This document shows positions 25,241-33,360 of a stretch of DNA of 42,097 nt, one piece after another (the stretch's first letter is position 1; each line of letters starts with the position of its first letter). Made by a program: the position numbers and the translations under genes. The DNA comes from an uncultured Oscillospiraceae bacterium (GTDB taxonomy: Bacteria > Bacillota > Clostridia > Oscillospirales > Oscillospiraceae). A model generated the notes under the pieces. The model was given only the letters and a program-made list of their open reading frames with translations. It did not search any database and had not been told where the DNA came from. The stretch is from NCBI GenBank assembly GCA_947624385.1, contig CANQJZ010000018.1, positions 1-42,097 on the forward strand, given 5' to 3'.

Positions 25241-26737
25241 ATGGAACTGCAAGAGGCGCTTCAAACCATTGAGAGCACACAGAAGAAGCTGTTCGCCTTT
25301 GGCGCGGCCAGCTCCGCGCTGTATCTGGACGCCGTGACGGTGGCGCCGCGGGATACGGCGGAGGGCCGTGGCGTGGCCCTGGGCGTGCTGGCGGGGGAGC
25401 AGCACAAGCTGTTGACGGACCCGGCGCTGGCCCAGGCGTTGGAAGCGCTCAATGGGCGCAAAGGGGAGCTTGACCGGCTCCATGCCCGCGAGGTCGAAGA
25501 GCTGGGCCGGTCCGTCCGGCAGCTCAAGCGTATACCGGCGGAGGAATATATGGCCTACGCCCAGCTTGTGAACGAGGCGGACGACGTGTGGCACCGGGCC
25601 AAGGAGCAGAGCGATTTTGAGCTCTTTAGGCCCTGCCTGGAAAAGCTGGTGGAGTATAACCGGAAGTTCGCCGGGTATTATGACCCGGACAAGGCCCCTT
25701 ATGACGCGCTGCTGAACGAGTACGAGCGGGGGGTGGACACGGCCTATCTGGACGGCTTTTTCGCCGAGATGCGGGAAAAGCTGGTACCGCTCATCAAGGC
25801 CGTGGGCGAAAAGCCCCAGCCGGACGACAGCTTCCTGCACCGGCATTATCCCGTGGAGCAGCAGAAGAAATTCTCCGACTATCTCATGGAAGTGCTGGGT
25901 CTGGACAGGGCCCACTGCGGCATCGGCGAGACGGAGCACCCGTTCACGCTGAATTTCACCAACAAGGACGTGCGTATCACCACCAACTATAAGCCCGACG
26001 ACCTGGCCAGCTCCATGTATTCCGTGATACACGAGGGCGGTCACGCCCGGTACGAGCTGGACATCACGGACCAGGTGCAGTACACGTGCCTGGCCGGGGG
26101 CGTGTCCATGGGGGTCCACGAGAGCCAGAGCCGGTTTTATGAGAATATCATCGGCCGGTCCCGGCCATTCATCCAGGCCATCTTCCCGAAAATGCAGGAG
26201 TTTTTCCCGGAGCAGCTCTCGGACGTGACGGCGGAGGCCTTCTGGCGGGCGGTGAACAAGGCCCAGCCCAGCCTTATCCGCACGGAGGCGGACGAGCTGA
26301 CCTACTGCCTGCACGTCATGGTCCGCTACGAGATCGAAAAGGCCCTCATTGGCGGCGAGCTGGCCGTCAAGGACGTGCCGGCGACGTGGAACCGGTTCTA
26401 CAAGGAGTATCTGGGCGTAGACGTGCCGGACGACAAGCGGGGATGTTTGCAGGATTCCCACTGGTCCGGCGGCAGCTTTGGCTACTTCCCGTCCTACGCC
26501 CTGGGCAGCGCCTACGGGGCGCAAATGCTGCGGAATATGGAAAAGGACATAGACGTGTGGGGCCCGGTGAGCAAGGGCGATCTGAGCGGCGTGACCGGGT
26601 GGCTGACCGAAAAGGTCCACAAATTCGGCGGGCTTCTGACCCCGGCCCAGGTGGTGGAAAACGCCTGCGGGAAATTCGACCCCACGGCCTATACGGATTA
26701 CCTGACGAAGAAGTACACGGAGCTTTATAACCTGTAA
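25241..26737 (+). CDS. M32 family metallocarboxypeptidase (carboxypeptidase Taq type)
   Basis: A 498-residue cytoplasmic zinc peptidase that removes C-terminal residues from peptides. The zinc motif HEGGH appears near residue 264 (VIHEGGHARYEL), followed by GVHESQSRFYENIIGRS, which contains the third ligand Glu. Length and start match the family. ATG 25241 has AAAGGAG upstream. It was originally first in an operon with the response regulator that starts one base after its stop. Confidence 0.94.
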   Translation: MELQEALQTIESTQKKLFAFGAASSALYLDAVTVAPRDTAEGRGVALGVLAGEQHKLLTDPALAQALEALNGRKGELDRLHAREVEELGRSVRQLKRIPAEEYMAYAQLVNEADDVWHRAKEQSDFELFRPCLEKLVEYNRKFAGYYDPDKAPYDALLNEYERGVDTAYLDGFFAEMREKLVPLIKAVGEKPQPDDSFLHRHYPVEQQKKFSDYLMEVLGLDRAHCGIGETEHPFTLNFTNKDVRITTNYKPDDLASSMYSVIHEGGHARYELDITDQVQYTCLAGGVSMGVHESQSRFYENIIGRSRPFIQAIFPKMQEFFPEQLSDVTAEAFWRAVNKAQPSLIRTEADELTYCLHVMVRYEIEKALIGGELAVKDVPATWNRFYKEYLGVDVPDDKRGCLQDSHWSGGSFGYFPSYALGSAYGAQMLRNMEKDIDVWGPVSKGDLSGVTGWLTEKVHKFGGLLTPAQVVENACGKFDPTAYTDYLTKKYTELYNL

Positions 26738-26738
26738 G

Positions 26739-26942
26739 ATGTATAAAATTCTCATCGTGGAGGACGACCGGGCCCTGGCGGAGGTCATGGAAAAGCAGAT
26801 CGGCTCCTGGGGCCACGCGGTCCGGTGCGTCCGGGATTTCCGGAACGTGCTGGGGGAGTTTCTGGACTATGACCCCCACCTGGTGCTGCTGGACATCGGG
26901 CTGCCCTTTTTCAACGGCTATCACTGGTGTGAAGCAACATGA
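26739..26942 (+). pseudogene. Stranded 5' part of the native response-regulator gene
   Basis: Codes the first 64 residues of an OmpR-type receiver domain (MYKILIVEDDRALAE with the acidic pair and the phospho-Asp in VLLDIGLP) and ends at GYHWC before foreign codons EAT and a stop. By hand alignment 47 of 64 residues match the N-terminus of the hybrid regulator at 38254. The missing part, starting SEIRRV, is found at 38454 beyond the element. It lies one base after the carboxypeptidase stop and has no promoter of its own, so the native regulator was probably translated by coupling. A truncated receiver could still be made but lacks its DNA-binding half. Confidence 0.9.
26919..26929 (+). other. 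attL core of the integrated element
   Basis: TATCACTGGTG, identical to 38443-38453. To its left lies host gene sequence and to its right the element. It is 46 bp from the end of the serine recombinase gene, as expected for an attachment site. Serine recombinases cross over at a 2-bp core, which cannot be fixed more closely within the 11 bp. Confidence 0.85.
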
Positions 26943-26974
26943 TGCAGAAAGAGGAGCCGCCCGGAGAGGGCGGC

Positions 26975-28579
26975 TCATTCTTCTTTTTTGGGGATTCTGG
27001 GGTATATATCCAGTTCAAAGGCATCGGGCGGAGGAGACTTCCCATCCACCTTTTCTTTGGTATAGACGACCCTCTCCACCACCTCTTTTAAGAGCTGATT
27101 TTTATGGGCTGCATCCGGGAGGGCGTGGTAGACCTCCAGGACGTTCTTCACGCGGGGAACGAGATCGCGGCGGTGCCTCTCGTTTCGGGCAGCCTCCTGC
27201 ACCTCGGAGGAAAGAGCATCCACGCGCTCGCGCATCTCGGAAATCTTGGAGGCCAGCAAGCGGGACCGGGAGAGAAAGGTGTTGGTGTCGTAGACCCCCT
27301 GCTCCAGGAGATCGTGCGTCTTATCGAGCTGCCCGTACAGACGGGAGAGCTCCCCCTCGGCCCTGGAGAGGGCCTTTTTCTTTTGCTCCAGGTCCTTGGT
27401 GAGGGCCGGGGCCTCCGCCTCCCACTCCAGCTCATACCCGTCCAGCCAAGAGGCCAGCCCGGAGAGGATGCGCTCCTCGACGAGGGGGAGGTAGCTGCCG
27501 ATGGTGGGACAGCCAAAGGTGCGGCAAGAGAGGAGCTGGTACTCTTTATCCCGCCCGCAGGTAATTCGTATCAAGGCGTGGCCGCAACGGGAGCAAAAGA
27601 CGAGCCCGGCGAGGGGGGTCTGGAGGGGGCGGCCCTTGCGCGGGGAGGGGTGCCAGGATTTGCGGCGTATCTCGTTTGCAAGGTTGTAGGTCTCCTCGGA
27701 GACGATAGGTGGGTGACGGCCGGGAGCGACGATATACTCACCCTCCTCCGCCGGGAGGCGGACTTTTACCACGCGCCCGTCCACAACCTTTTTCTTTTGT
27801 TTGAGGCGCCCGTAGCGGACCTTGCCGCAGTAGACGGGATTCTCGATCATCTTGGAAAGAGTGTCGGTGCGCCATTCACCGCCGCCGGGACCTGGGATGC
27901 ACAGCTCATGGAAGTATTTGCAGATGCCCCGGAGGGTCATGGGGGAGGAGGAGCCGTCTTCCCCGGTGAGGCCCACCGTGTAGAGCTCAAAGATCATGCG
28001 GACGACCTCGGCCTCCTCCGGGACGGGCTCCAATACCCACCCTTTTTCGTGCTCCAGCTTTTTGCGCTCATACCCATAGGGGGCCAGGTGAGAAATCCAT
28101 TTCCCCTCGCGGACGGAGGCGAGCTTCCCGTTCTCCAGCCGCCGGCGGATGACGGTGTACTCGCGCCGGGACATGAACAGACCAAACTCAAAATACTCCT
28201 CGTCAAATTCGTTGTTGGGGTCGTAGGTTTTAGAGGGGGTGATGATTTTGGTGTCAGAGAATTTGAACGTCTGGGCGATGATGCCCTGGTCGATGGTATC
28301 GCCGCGGGCAAGGCGCTCCACCTCCATGACAATGACACCGGCCCAGAGGCCCTCCTCCACCTCGGAGAGGACCTGCTGCATGACGGGCCGGGAGGCGATG
28401 GTCTCCCCGGAGACGATTTCCCTGTATATGGCGGTAACGTTGAGGCGCTGGCGGCGGGCCAGCTCCAAGAGAGCCCTCTCATGGCGGGCCAGGGTCTCGC
28501 CCTCACCACGGGCCTCCGCCTCCAGGTCCTTCCGGGACTTGCGGAGATAAATTAGATAGTTTTCGTCGAAACCTTCCAT
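26975..28579 (-). CDS. Large serine recombinase (site-specific integrase)
   Basis: A 534-residue DNA recombinase. The resolvase domain begins at IYLRKSRKD, where Ser is the nucleophile, and has the LARGDTIDQG region. A recombinase domain follows (HLAPYGYERKK to IENPVYCGKVRYG), then a zinc ribbon (CSRCGHALIRI with CRTFGC) and a long C-terminal coiled coil typical of enzymes that recombine attB with attP. ATG 28579 behind AGGGG is preferred over TTG 28597. It lies next to attL and catalyses insertion, and with a directionality factor, excision. No such factor was recognised. Confidence 0.94.
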   Translation of the reverse strand: MEGFDENYLIYLRKSRKDLEAEARGEGETLARHERALLELARRQRLNVTAIYREIVSGETIASRPVMQQVLSEVEEGLWAGVIVMEVERLARGDTIDQGIIAQTFKFSDTKIITPSKTYDPNNEFDEEYFEFGLFMSRREYTVIRRRLENGKLASVREGKWISHLAPYGYERKKLEHEKGWVLEPVPEEAEVVRMIFELYTVGLTGEDGSSSPMTLRGICKYFHELCIPGPGGGEWRTDTLSKMIENPVYCGKVRYGRLKQKKKVVDGRVVKVRLPAEEGEYIVAPGRHPPIVSEETYNLANEIRRKSWHPSPRKGRPLQTPLAGLVFCSRCGHALIRITCGRDKEYQLLSCRTFGCPTIGSYLPLVEERILSGLASWLDGYELEWEAEAPALTKDLEQKKKALSRAEGELSRLYGQLDKTHDLLEQGVYDTNTFLSRSRLLASKISEMRERVDALSSEVQEAARNERHRRDLVPRVKNVLEVYHALPDAAHKNQLLKEVVERVVYTKEKVDGKSPPPDAFELDIYPRIPKKEE

Positions 28580-28598
28580 AGGAACCCCTAACGGCAAA

Positions 28599-28629
28599 GC
28601 GGCCCCCGGAGAGGGGGCCGCAGCTTTTT
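28599..28629. terminator. Hairpin between repressor and integrase genes
   Basis: GCGGCCCCC and GGGGGCCGC form a 9-bp stem. The T-run lies on the plus strand, so on the minus strand it is a weak terminator that may lower integrase expression from the repressor transcript. Confidence 0.55.
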
Positions 28630-29182
28630 ATTTCCGCCCGGCGGCGGTGATGTCTGATTGGAGCAGGCTGTCGGCAGCCGTAACAAGGGAGGTCTTTAGG
28701 GTGTTCTGGTGCTCCATGAGCTCCGGGAAAGCGCCGGAGAGATCGGAGGAGCGGGAGGCGATGGAGCGCAGGGTGTCGCGCTCACGCTGGAGGACGCCCA
28801 GCAGCTCGTCGTACAGCCGGAGCTCTTCACCGTCCTGTTCCAGCACGGCGCGGGACAGCAAGCGGTACACGTTGTTGATGGCGGAGGTGACGATGGATTT
28901 CAGCTCTGGCGGGAGGGCATCATACCCACGCCGAAAGGCAGCGCTGTCGCAAGACCATTCAATGCCGGCGCGGGTTCGGTCATCATCTCGGCCAAGTAGA
29001 TAGTCGGTGGTGACGCCGAAAAAGGAGGCCATAGAGCAGAGCAGGGAGTACGGCGGCTCCTTATCCTCGCTCTCGTAGCCGGAGATAGTGCTCCGCTGTT
29101 TGTTGAGGGACTTCGCAAGATCGTACTGCGACATATCCCTCTCCCGCCGGAGGGCGGTAAGACGTTCGGAAAAGACACGCAT
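28628..29182 (-). CDS. CI/Cro-type HTH repressor
   Basis: A 184-residue DNA-binding protein with an N-terminal HTH_3 domain (residues 5-60: RLTALRRERDMSQYDLAKSL, then STISGYESEDKEPP and FFGVTTDYLLGR). The C-terminal half is helical and has no LexA/S24 peptidase motif, so release is probably not by RecA-dependent self-cleavage. It is divergent from the HTH gene at 29361, and the shared gap holds several GCCCC-type operators. It is the likely master repressor of the element. Confidence 0.88.
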   Translation of the reverse strand: MRVFSERLTALRRERDMSQYDLAKSLNKQRSTISGYESEDKEPPYSLLCSMASFFGVTTDYLLGRDDDRTRAGIEWSCDSAAFRRGYDALPPELKSIVTSAINNVYRLLSRAVLEQDGEELRLYDELLGVLQRERDTLRSIASRSSDLSGAFPELMEHQNTLKTSLVTAADSLLQSDITAAGRK

Positions 29183-29206
29183 GGTAGCTACCTCCTAAGT
29201 GGTGTG

Positions 29207-29237
29207 ATTATATCACAAAATGCCCCAAATAGGAACA
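29207..29237 (-). promoter_or_regulatory. Repressor promoter with operator copy 1
   Basis: The minus-strand -10 TATAAT is at 29212-29207, with a weak -35 TTCCTA. TGCCCCAAATAGGAACA (29221-29237) overlaps the spacer and -35, fitting autoregulation. Confidence 0.65.
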
Positions 29238-29273
29238 ATTGCGAGCGGAAAAGACGCCGATTAAAAAATTTTT

Positions 29274-29340
29274 TGCCCCAAATAGTTGACATTGCCCCAA
29301 TTAGGGACTATAATGAGCGCAACAAGCCCCGATAGGGGGC
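29274..29340 (+). promoter_or_regulatory. Rightward promoter with operator copies 2-4
   Basis: Consensus TTGACA (29286-29291), 17-bp spacer and TATAAT (29309-29314). Operator-like copies: TGCCCCAAATAG (29274-29285), TTGCCCCAATTAGGGAC (29292-29308, in the spacer) and GCCCCGATAGGGGGC (29326-29340). This is a phage-type switch opposite the repressor promoter. Confidence 0.8.
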
Positions 29341-29360
29341 GCAGAGAGGAGGTGAAAGAG

Positions 29361-29702
29361 GTGCGGACGGTCATGGTAAAGGCGCGGAAAGCAGCCGGAT
29401 ATACCCAGCAGAGTATCAGCGACGAGCTCCACATCAGCCGGAGCCATTACTCTCAAATCGAGAGCGGGGAGAAAAACCCCTCGCTGGCGTTAAGCATGAG
29501 GATTAAGAAGGTCTTGGGGTACCCCTACGACGATCTTTTTTTAATCCGAAACGCCCCGTTTCGGGGCCAAAGAGAGAAAAGCAGACGCAGTAGGCGTCCT
29601 CATCGTTCCCTACGCCCATATTCTACACGGGAGGAGGCAGGAGATAAATGCCTAAGATGGCGACGAAAGCCGCAAAGAACGTCTTTTACAAAGCACGGAT
29701 AG
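29361..29702 (+). CDS. Small HTH regulator (Cro-like) with abnormal C-terminus
   Basis: A 113-residue ORF starting at GTG 29361 behind AGGAGGTG. Residues 1-65 are an HTH_3 domain (ARKAAGYTQQSISDELHISR, SHYSQIESGEKNPSLAL, KKVLGYPYDDLFL). In relatives a regulator of this kind normally ends soon after DDLFL. Here the frame continues for some 45 Arg/Ser-rich residues through a CCCCG-TTT-CGGGG hairpin and into the next gene, so the tail is probably a read-on after loss of a stop. It is the first gene of the rightward transcript and probably opposes the repressor. Confidence 0.7.
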   Translation: MRTVMVKARKAAGYTQQSISDELHISRSHYSQIESGEKNPSLALSMRIKKVLGYPYDDLFLIRNAPFRGQREKSRRSRRPHRSLRPYSTREEAGDKCLRWRRKPQRTSFTKHG

Positions 29703-29875
29703 CGGCCGCGTCGTGGAACGACAAGCTCTCCAGCAGGGAGGGCGCGGCGGAGGTGACGGGGATTGATAGGACCCGGCTGGCAAATATCGAGCTTCACGAT
29801 CTGGGAGCGCGGAAAGAAAAGGCCCATCGATGCCCCGCATATCACCGACCGGCAGATACACAAGACGGCATGTAA
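29648..29875 (+). pseudogene. 5' part of a small XRE-type regulator, cut by a deletion junction
   Basis: ATG 29648 behind GGGAGGAGG. The first ~48 residues (MATKAAKNVFYKARIAAASW, then DKLSSREGAAEVTGIDRTRL) match a small regulator common on Firmicutes phages and conjugative elements, as recalled from family knowledge. After ANIEL the protein stops resembling that family, which should continue with a Pro-Tyr-Pro-Glu-Glu-Val segment. From there the sequence becomes readable as reverse transcriptase in another frame. The change point is near 29785-29795. Confidence 0.7.
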
Positions 29876-30686
29876 CGAGATACTCATACCCCTTTACACA
29901 CCGTCCATGATTCAGGACAACGGGGCCAGCCGAAAAGGGATGGGCCTGCACTACCAATACCGACGGCTGAAACAGCAGCTCCAGTGGCATTACCGCCGGT
30001 ACGGGAGGACCGGGGCCGTTGCCCTGCTGGACTTGAAGCAGTTCTTCCCAGGAGCGCCCCGCCAGGTCATTTACCAGCGGCACGCCCGGTATATCCCGCG
30101 CCCGGACCTGCGGCGCGTCGTGGACCAGATCGTGGCGGAGTCGCCCGCGACGGGACCGGGCCGGGGCATGCCCCTGGGCCTGGAGCCCAGCCAGCAGGAA
30201 ATGGTGAGCCTGCCGTCGGCGGTGGATAACTGGCTCAAGTGCCAGGTGGGAGCGCACTGCGCCGGCCACTACATGGACGACTACTACATCATCATGCCGG
30301 ACGTGGAGCGGCTGAAAGAGATCGTCCGGGAAATGGTCCGCCGGTTCGAGGCGCTGGGCATCCGGGTCAACAAGCGCAAGTGCAAGATCGTGCCGCTGAC
30401 GGAGCCGTTCCGGTTCTGTAAGGCCAGGTTCACCCTGACGGAGACCGGGGCCGTCAAGATCAACGGCAGTCGGGACGGCGTGAAGCGGGCCCGGCGAAAG
30501 CTGCGCATGTTCCGCCGGGAGCTGGACGAGGGCAAGCGGACCCTGGAGGGCGTCGACGAGTTCATGAACAGCCAAGAGGCTTATTACAGGAATTTCAATG
30601 ACCACGGCCGCGTGCTACGGCTACGACGGCTGCATTATGCAATTTTTGGAGGTGCGACATGTTCAGAATTATCAAAGACGGCGTGA
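29763..30686 (+). CDS. Phage-type reverse transcriptase, N-terminally truncated
   Basis: A 307-residue ORF from TTG 29763. Recognisable sequence starts at residue 11 (FTIWERGKKRPIDAPHITDR). Motifs in order: RPIDAP, DRQIHK, DNGASRKGMG, catalytic Asp in LLDLKQFF, GMPLGLEPSQ (an SQ ending, as in diversity-generating retroelement enzymes), the YMDD active site, and LGIRVNKRKCKI. All catalytic Asp residues remain. The usual N-terminal 40-80 residues are replaced by the regulator's 3' reading. A fortuitous GGAGGTGA stands six bases before the TTG, so it could still be made. No template/variable repeat pair was seen. It overlaps the next gene by 28 bp. Confidence 0.8.
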   Translation: MIGPGWQISSFTIWERGKKRPIDAPHITDRQIHKTACNEILIPLYTPSMIQDNGASRKGMGLHYQYRRLKQQLQWHYRRYGRTGAVALLDLKQFFPGAPRQVIYQRHARYIPRPDLRRVVDQIVAESPATGPGRGMPLGLEPSQQEMVSLPSAVDNWLKCQVGAHCAGHYMDDYYIIMPDVERLKEIVREMVRRFEALGIRVNKRKCKIVPLTEPFRFCKARFTLTETGAVKINGSRDGVKRARRKLRMFRRELDEGKRTLEGVDEFMNSQEAYYRNFNDHGRVLRLRRLHYAIFGGATCSELSKTA

Positions 30687-31285
30687 GCCTGGGCCTGGTC
30701 GAGCGGCCCACCTATATCACCAAAGCGGACAACGGATGCTTTGTCCTGTGCCCGGAGGCGCAGGCGCGGGGCATTGCGTACCGGGACATACCCTACCACG
30801 TCATAGGCCGCCCGCCCATGGAGGGCGCGGAGGACGTGATGCTGGAGGCCGTGGACGGCGGGGGCGAGATCGACAAAGCCACGGGGACCGGCGGCATCCT
30901 GTTCGTAACCCTGGCGGAGGCCGGTTCCATCGACGCCGTGACCGCCGCAGAGCACGCGGAGCTGTTCGCGGAGTGGACCTACCCGGTGAAATATGAGGCG
31001 GGGAAGATCGTGCGGGACCCCTATGACGGGATGCTCTACAAGGTGAACGAGGGGCAAGGCCACACCTCCCAGGAGGACTGGGCGCCCCACAAGACACCGG
31101 CGCTGTGGACCAAAATCGCGGACCCGGCGGAGGAGTGGCCCGCGTGGAGCCAGCCTATCGGGGCCCACGACGCCTACGACAAGGGCGACAAGGTGAGCCA
31201 TAAGGACCGGCACTGGCAGAGCACCGTCGCCGCCAACGTCTGGGAGCCGGGGGTGTACGGCTGGGACGACGTGACGGAGGAATGA
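30659..31285 (+). CDS. Phage tail-associated protein with C-terminal carbohydrate-binding region
   Basis: A 208-residue protein starting at ATG 30659 behind GGAGG. The N-terminal 100 residues (FRIIKDGVSLGLVERPTYIT) are found beside tail genes in related phages. The C-terminal ~70 residues are Trp-rich (WAPHKTPALW, AYDKGDKVSHKDRHWQS, NVWEPGVYGWDDV), resembling a family 5/12 chitin-binding-like module used for attachment to surface glycans. It lies between the reverse transcriptase and the small late genes. Without the rest of the tail its role in this element is unclear. Confidence 0.7.
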   Translation: MFRIIKDGVSLGLVERPTYITKADNGCFVLCPEAQARGIAYRDIPYHVIGRPPMEGAEDVMLEAVDGGGEIDKATGTGGILFVTLAEAGSIDAVTAAEHAELFAEWTYPVKYEAGKIVRDPYDGMLYKVNEGQGHTSQEDWAPHKTPALWTKIADPAEEWPAWSQPIGAHDAYDKGDKVSHKDRHWQSTVAANVWEPGVYGWDDVTEE

Positions 31286-31288
31286 GGC

Positions 31289-31696
31289 ATGCGATACATA
31301 ACGAGGCGGCGGACCAGGTTCCGGGCCATCTGCGGGACGGTCAACCTCCCCTATGGGACCCAGGTGCAGGAACGGGACGGATTTTTGTATCTGTCCGACG
31401 GGCGGCAGCTTTGCACCCCGGAGAGCAAGCACGGGGAGGACTTTTTCTGCGTCGACGAGGACGGCCACGGCCGGGAGCGCGGCGCTCTTATCAACGCCAT
31501 CCTCTCCCGGCTGCAGAGGCAGGATGACCAGCGGCAGGCCCGGTGGGAAAAGGTATGGGCCAGTGACCTGTGCGCCCGGTACCGGCGGCAGGACCACAAG
31601 GATTTTTGGCTCTGGAGCCACGCCCTCTACTGCGCCCCGGTGGAGGACCTGGAGAAGATTGCGGCGCTCACCGGCGCGGTCACAGCGAGGGGGTAA
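31289..31696 (+). CDS. Phage late hypothetical protein
   Basis: A 135-residue protein with no recognised domain. It begins RYITRRRTRFRAICGTVNLP, includes a short beta segment (DGFLYLSDGRQLCT), and ends with a helical Arg/Trp-rich part. ATG 31289 is 3 bp after the upstream stop. Its constant place downstream of the reverse transcriptase and tail protein suggests a late tail- or lysis-linked role; this is inferred from position. Confidence 0.6.
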   Translation: MRYITRRRTRFRAICGTVNLPYGTQVQERDGFLYLSDGRQLCTPESKHGEDFFCVDEDGHGRERGALINAILSRLQRQDDQRQARWEKVWASDLCARYRRQDHKDFWLWSHALYCAPVEDLEKIAALTGAVTARG

Positions 31697-31700
31697 TGGC

Positions 31701-31904
31701 GTGGACAATTTGCAAATGGTCGAGAGCCTTTGCTCCATGTGCGAGGAGCTGGCCCGTTTGGTCGGCGTGCTGGCAGAGCACCTGGCGCAGCTTGGCGACA
31801 CGTCCATGACGGACGAGATCGCCGCAGCGGACGCCCGGTATAGGGCCGTCCTGGGAATCCAGGGCGGCCCCTGTATTCTTGAAACGAAGGAGGGCGGGAT
31901 ATGA
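31701..31904 (+). CDS. Small phage late hypothetical protein
   Basis: 67 residues from GTG 31701, reading DNLQMVESLCSMCEELARLV. It is helical and acidic, with no membrane segment. Its stop overlaps the next start (ATGA at 31901), so translation is coupled with the XhlA-like gene. No known function. Confidence 0.55.
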   Translation: MDNLQMVESLCSMCEELARLVGVLAEHLAQLGDTSMTDEIAAADARYRAVLGIQGGPCILETKEGGI

Positions 31905-32176
31905 CAGAAGGTATCATCGTCGCGCTCATAGCTGGCGCCTCAAGCATAGGAGGCGCAGGCATCGGAGCGTACTTCGCCAACAAGAAGTCGACCGCGCTCA
32001 TCGCCTACCGGCTGGAGCAACTGGAGAAAAAGGTGCAGGCGCACAACAATCTGGTGGAGCGCACCTACAAGCTGGAGGAGCGCACGGAGGTCCAGGAGGA
32101 AAAAATCAAGGTGGCGAACCACCGGATTAGTAACCTTGAAAACCGGGCCGGGCCTATCGCCCGACCGGAAAAATAA
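31901..32176 (+). CDS. Phage membrane protein with coiled coil (XhlA-like)
   Basis: 91 residues: an N-terminal hydrophobic helix (IIVALIAGASSIGGAGIGAY) followed by a coiled coil (YRLEQLEKKVQAHNNLVERT and on). The small membrane-plus-coil design next to holin and endolysin resembles XhlA-type or spanin-like lysis helpers of Gram-positive phages. It may tether or regulate the holin. Confidence 0.6.
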   Translation: MTEGIIVALIAGASSIGGAGIGAYFANKKSTALIAYRLEQLEKKVQAHNNLVERTYKLEERTEVQEEKIKVANHRISNLENRAGPIARPEK

Positions 32177-32195
32177 AAAATTGGAGGTACTTATC

Positions 32196-32399
32196 ATGAA
32201 GGGAAATTTCATCGCGTGGCTCAAGGCCGCCGGCATTCGGGCGGTCAAGACTTTCGCACAGACCGCCGTGGCGCTTATCGGCACGGAGCTGGTGGGATTC
32301 ACGGAGCTGGACTGGCTGCACATCGTTAGCGTGGCCGGCGTTGCGGCTGTCCTCTCCCTGCTCACCAGCATCGCGGGTCTGCCGGAGCTGGATAACTGA
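32196..32399 (+). CDS. Phage holin (r1t-like)
   Basis: 67 residues with two hydrophobic segments (IRAVKTFAQTAVALIGTELV and HIVSVAGVAAVLSLLTSIAG) and short polar ends. This is the small two-helix holin type found in many Firmicutes phages. ATG 32196 has TTGGAGG upstream. It sits directly before the endolysin, the usual order, and would form membrane lesions that release the endolysin. Confidence 0.8.
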   Translation: MKGNFIAWLKAAGIRAVKTFAQTAVALIGTELVGFTELDWLHIVSVAGVAAVLSLLTSIAGLPELDN

Positions 32400-32413
32400 G
32401 GGGCGAGAGAGCT

Positions 32414-33268
32414 ATGGCAACCGCAACAAAGGTAGTCGATATTGCACTGGCAGAGGTCGGCTACAAAGAAAAGGCCAGCAACCGGGACCTGGACTTGGCG
32501 GCCGCCAATGCCGGGTCCGGCAACTGGACGAAGTATGCGCGGGACCTTGCTGACGCCGGGTACTACAACGGCAACAAAAACGGTTACGCCTGGTGCGACG
32601 TTTTTGTGGACTGGTGCTTCTTTAAGGCTTTTGGCAAGACGGAGGGCCAGATCATCGAATGCCAGACCGGGACCCTTGGCGCGGCATGCCCCTATTCTGC
32701 GGGCTACTACAAGGCGCAGGGCCGCTATGACCGCAATCCCAAGGTGGGGGACCAGGTGTTCTTCCAGCAGGGCGGCGAGCTCGTCCATACGGGCATCGTA
32801 GTGGCGGTCTCCGCCAACCAGGTCACCATCGTCGAGGGCAACGCCTCCGACCAGGTGAAAAAGACCATCTACAACCAGAGCTCCACCTACATCGCGGGCT
32901 ACGGCCACCCCATGTACGACGGGACCTCCTCCGGCTCGACCGGCGGGAGCACCTCCGGCGGCTCCAGTTCCAGTGGCGGCAGCTCTGCCCCGCCCACCCC
33001 CAAGGTGGGCGCGGCTTGCACCATCACGCTCCACGCCCTCTCAAAGGGGAGCACCGGGGCGGAGGTCAAGACCATCCAGCGTATTTGCTTCGCCCGCGGC
33101 TGCAAGGGCGCGGACGGCAAAAACGTGGAGGTTGACGGCGAATATGGCGGCAACACCGTGGCCGCCGTCAAGAAGCTCCAGCAACAGCTCTTCCCCAATA
33201 CTCCCAGCGAGTGGGACGGGAGTTGCGGTGCCAAGACATGGGCCGCCGCGCTGGCGCAGCTCTGGTAA
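32414..33268 (+). CDS. Endolysin with CHAP domain and C-terminal peptidoglycan-binding domain
   Basis: A 284-residue lysin without signal peptide. Residues 1-165 form a CHAP-like cysteine amidase/endopeptidase: catalytic Cys in GYAWCDVFVDWCF and His in ELVHTGIVV. A Ser/Gly/Thr linker (about 172-195) leads to a C-terminal domain with two peptidoglycan_binding_1-like segments (SKGSTGAEVKTIQRI and GEYGGNTVAAVKKLQQQL). It degrades the host wall after holin release. ATG 32414 lies 14 bp after the holin stop. The lysis module looks intact although most of the phage is gone. Confidence 0.92.
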   Translation: MATATKVVDIALAEVGYKEKASNRDLDLAAANAGSGNWTKYARDLADAGYYNGNKNGYAWCDVFVDWCFFKAFGKTEGQIIECQTGTLGAACPYSAGYYKAQGRYDRNPKVGDQVFFQQGGELVHTGIVVAVSANQVTIVEGNASDQVKKTIYNQSSTYIAGYGHPMYDGTSSGSTGGSTSGGSSSSGGSSAPPTPKVGAACTITLHALSKGSTGAEVKTIQRICFARGCKGADGKNVEVDGEYGGNTVAAVKKLQQQLFPNTPSEWDGSCGAKTWAAALAQLW

Positions 33269-33314
33269 GGCTAGGCGGACCAGAGCAGACACAACACAGC
33301 AATACCATCTACAA

Positions 33315-33360
33315 GGGGCACCCCAGGGCGATAATCCAGGGGTGCCCCGATTTTTTGTTT
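33315..33360 (+). terminator. Terminator after the endolysin
   Basis: GGGGCACCCC (33315-33324) pairs with GGGGTGCCCC (33339-33348), followed by GATTTTTTG. It ends the late transcript. Confidence 0.9.

Noticed and set aside
29640-32400. Complete diversity-generating retroelement
   Set aside because: No template/variable repeat pair and no variable C-type lectin target were seen; only the SQ motif of the reverse transcriptase points that way.
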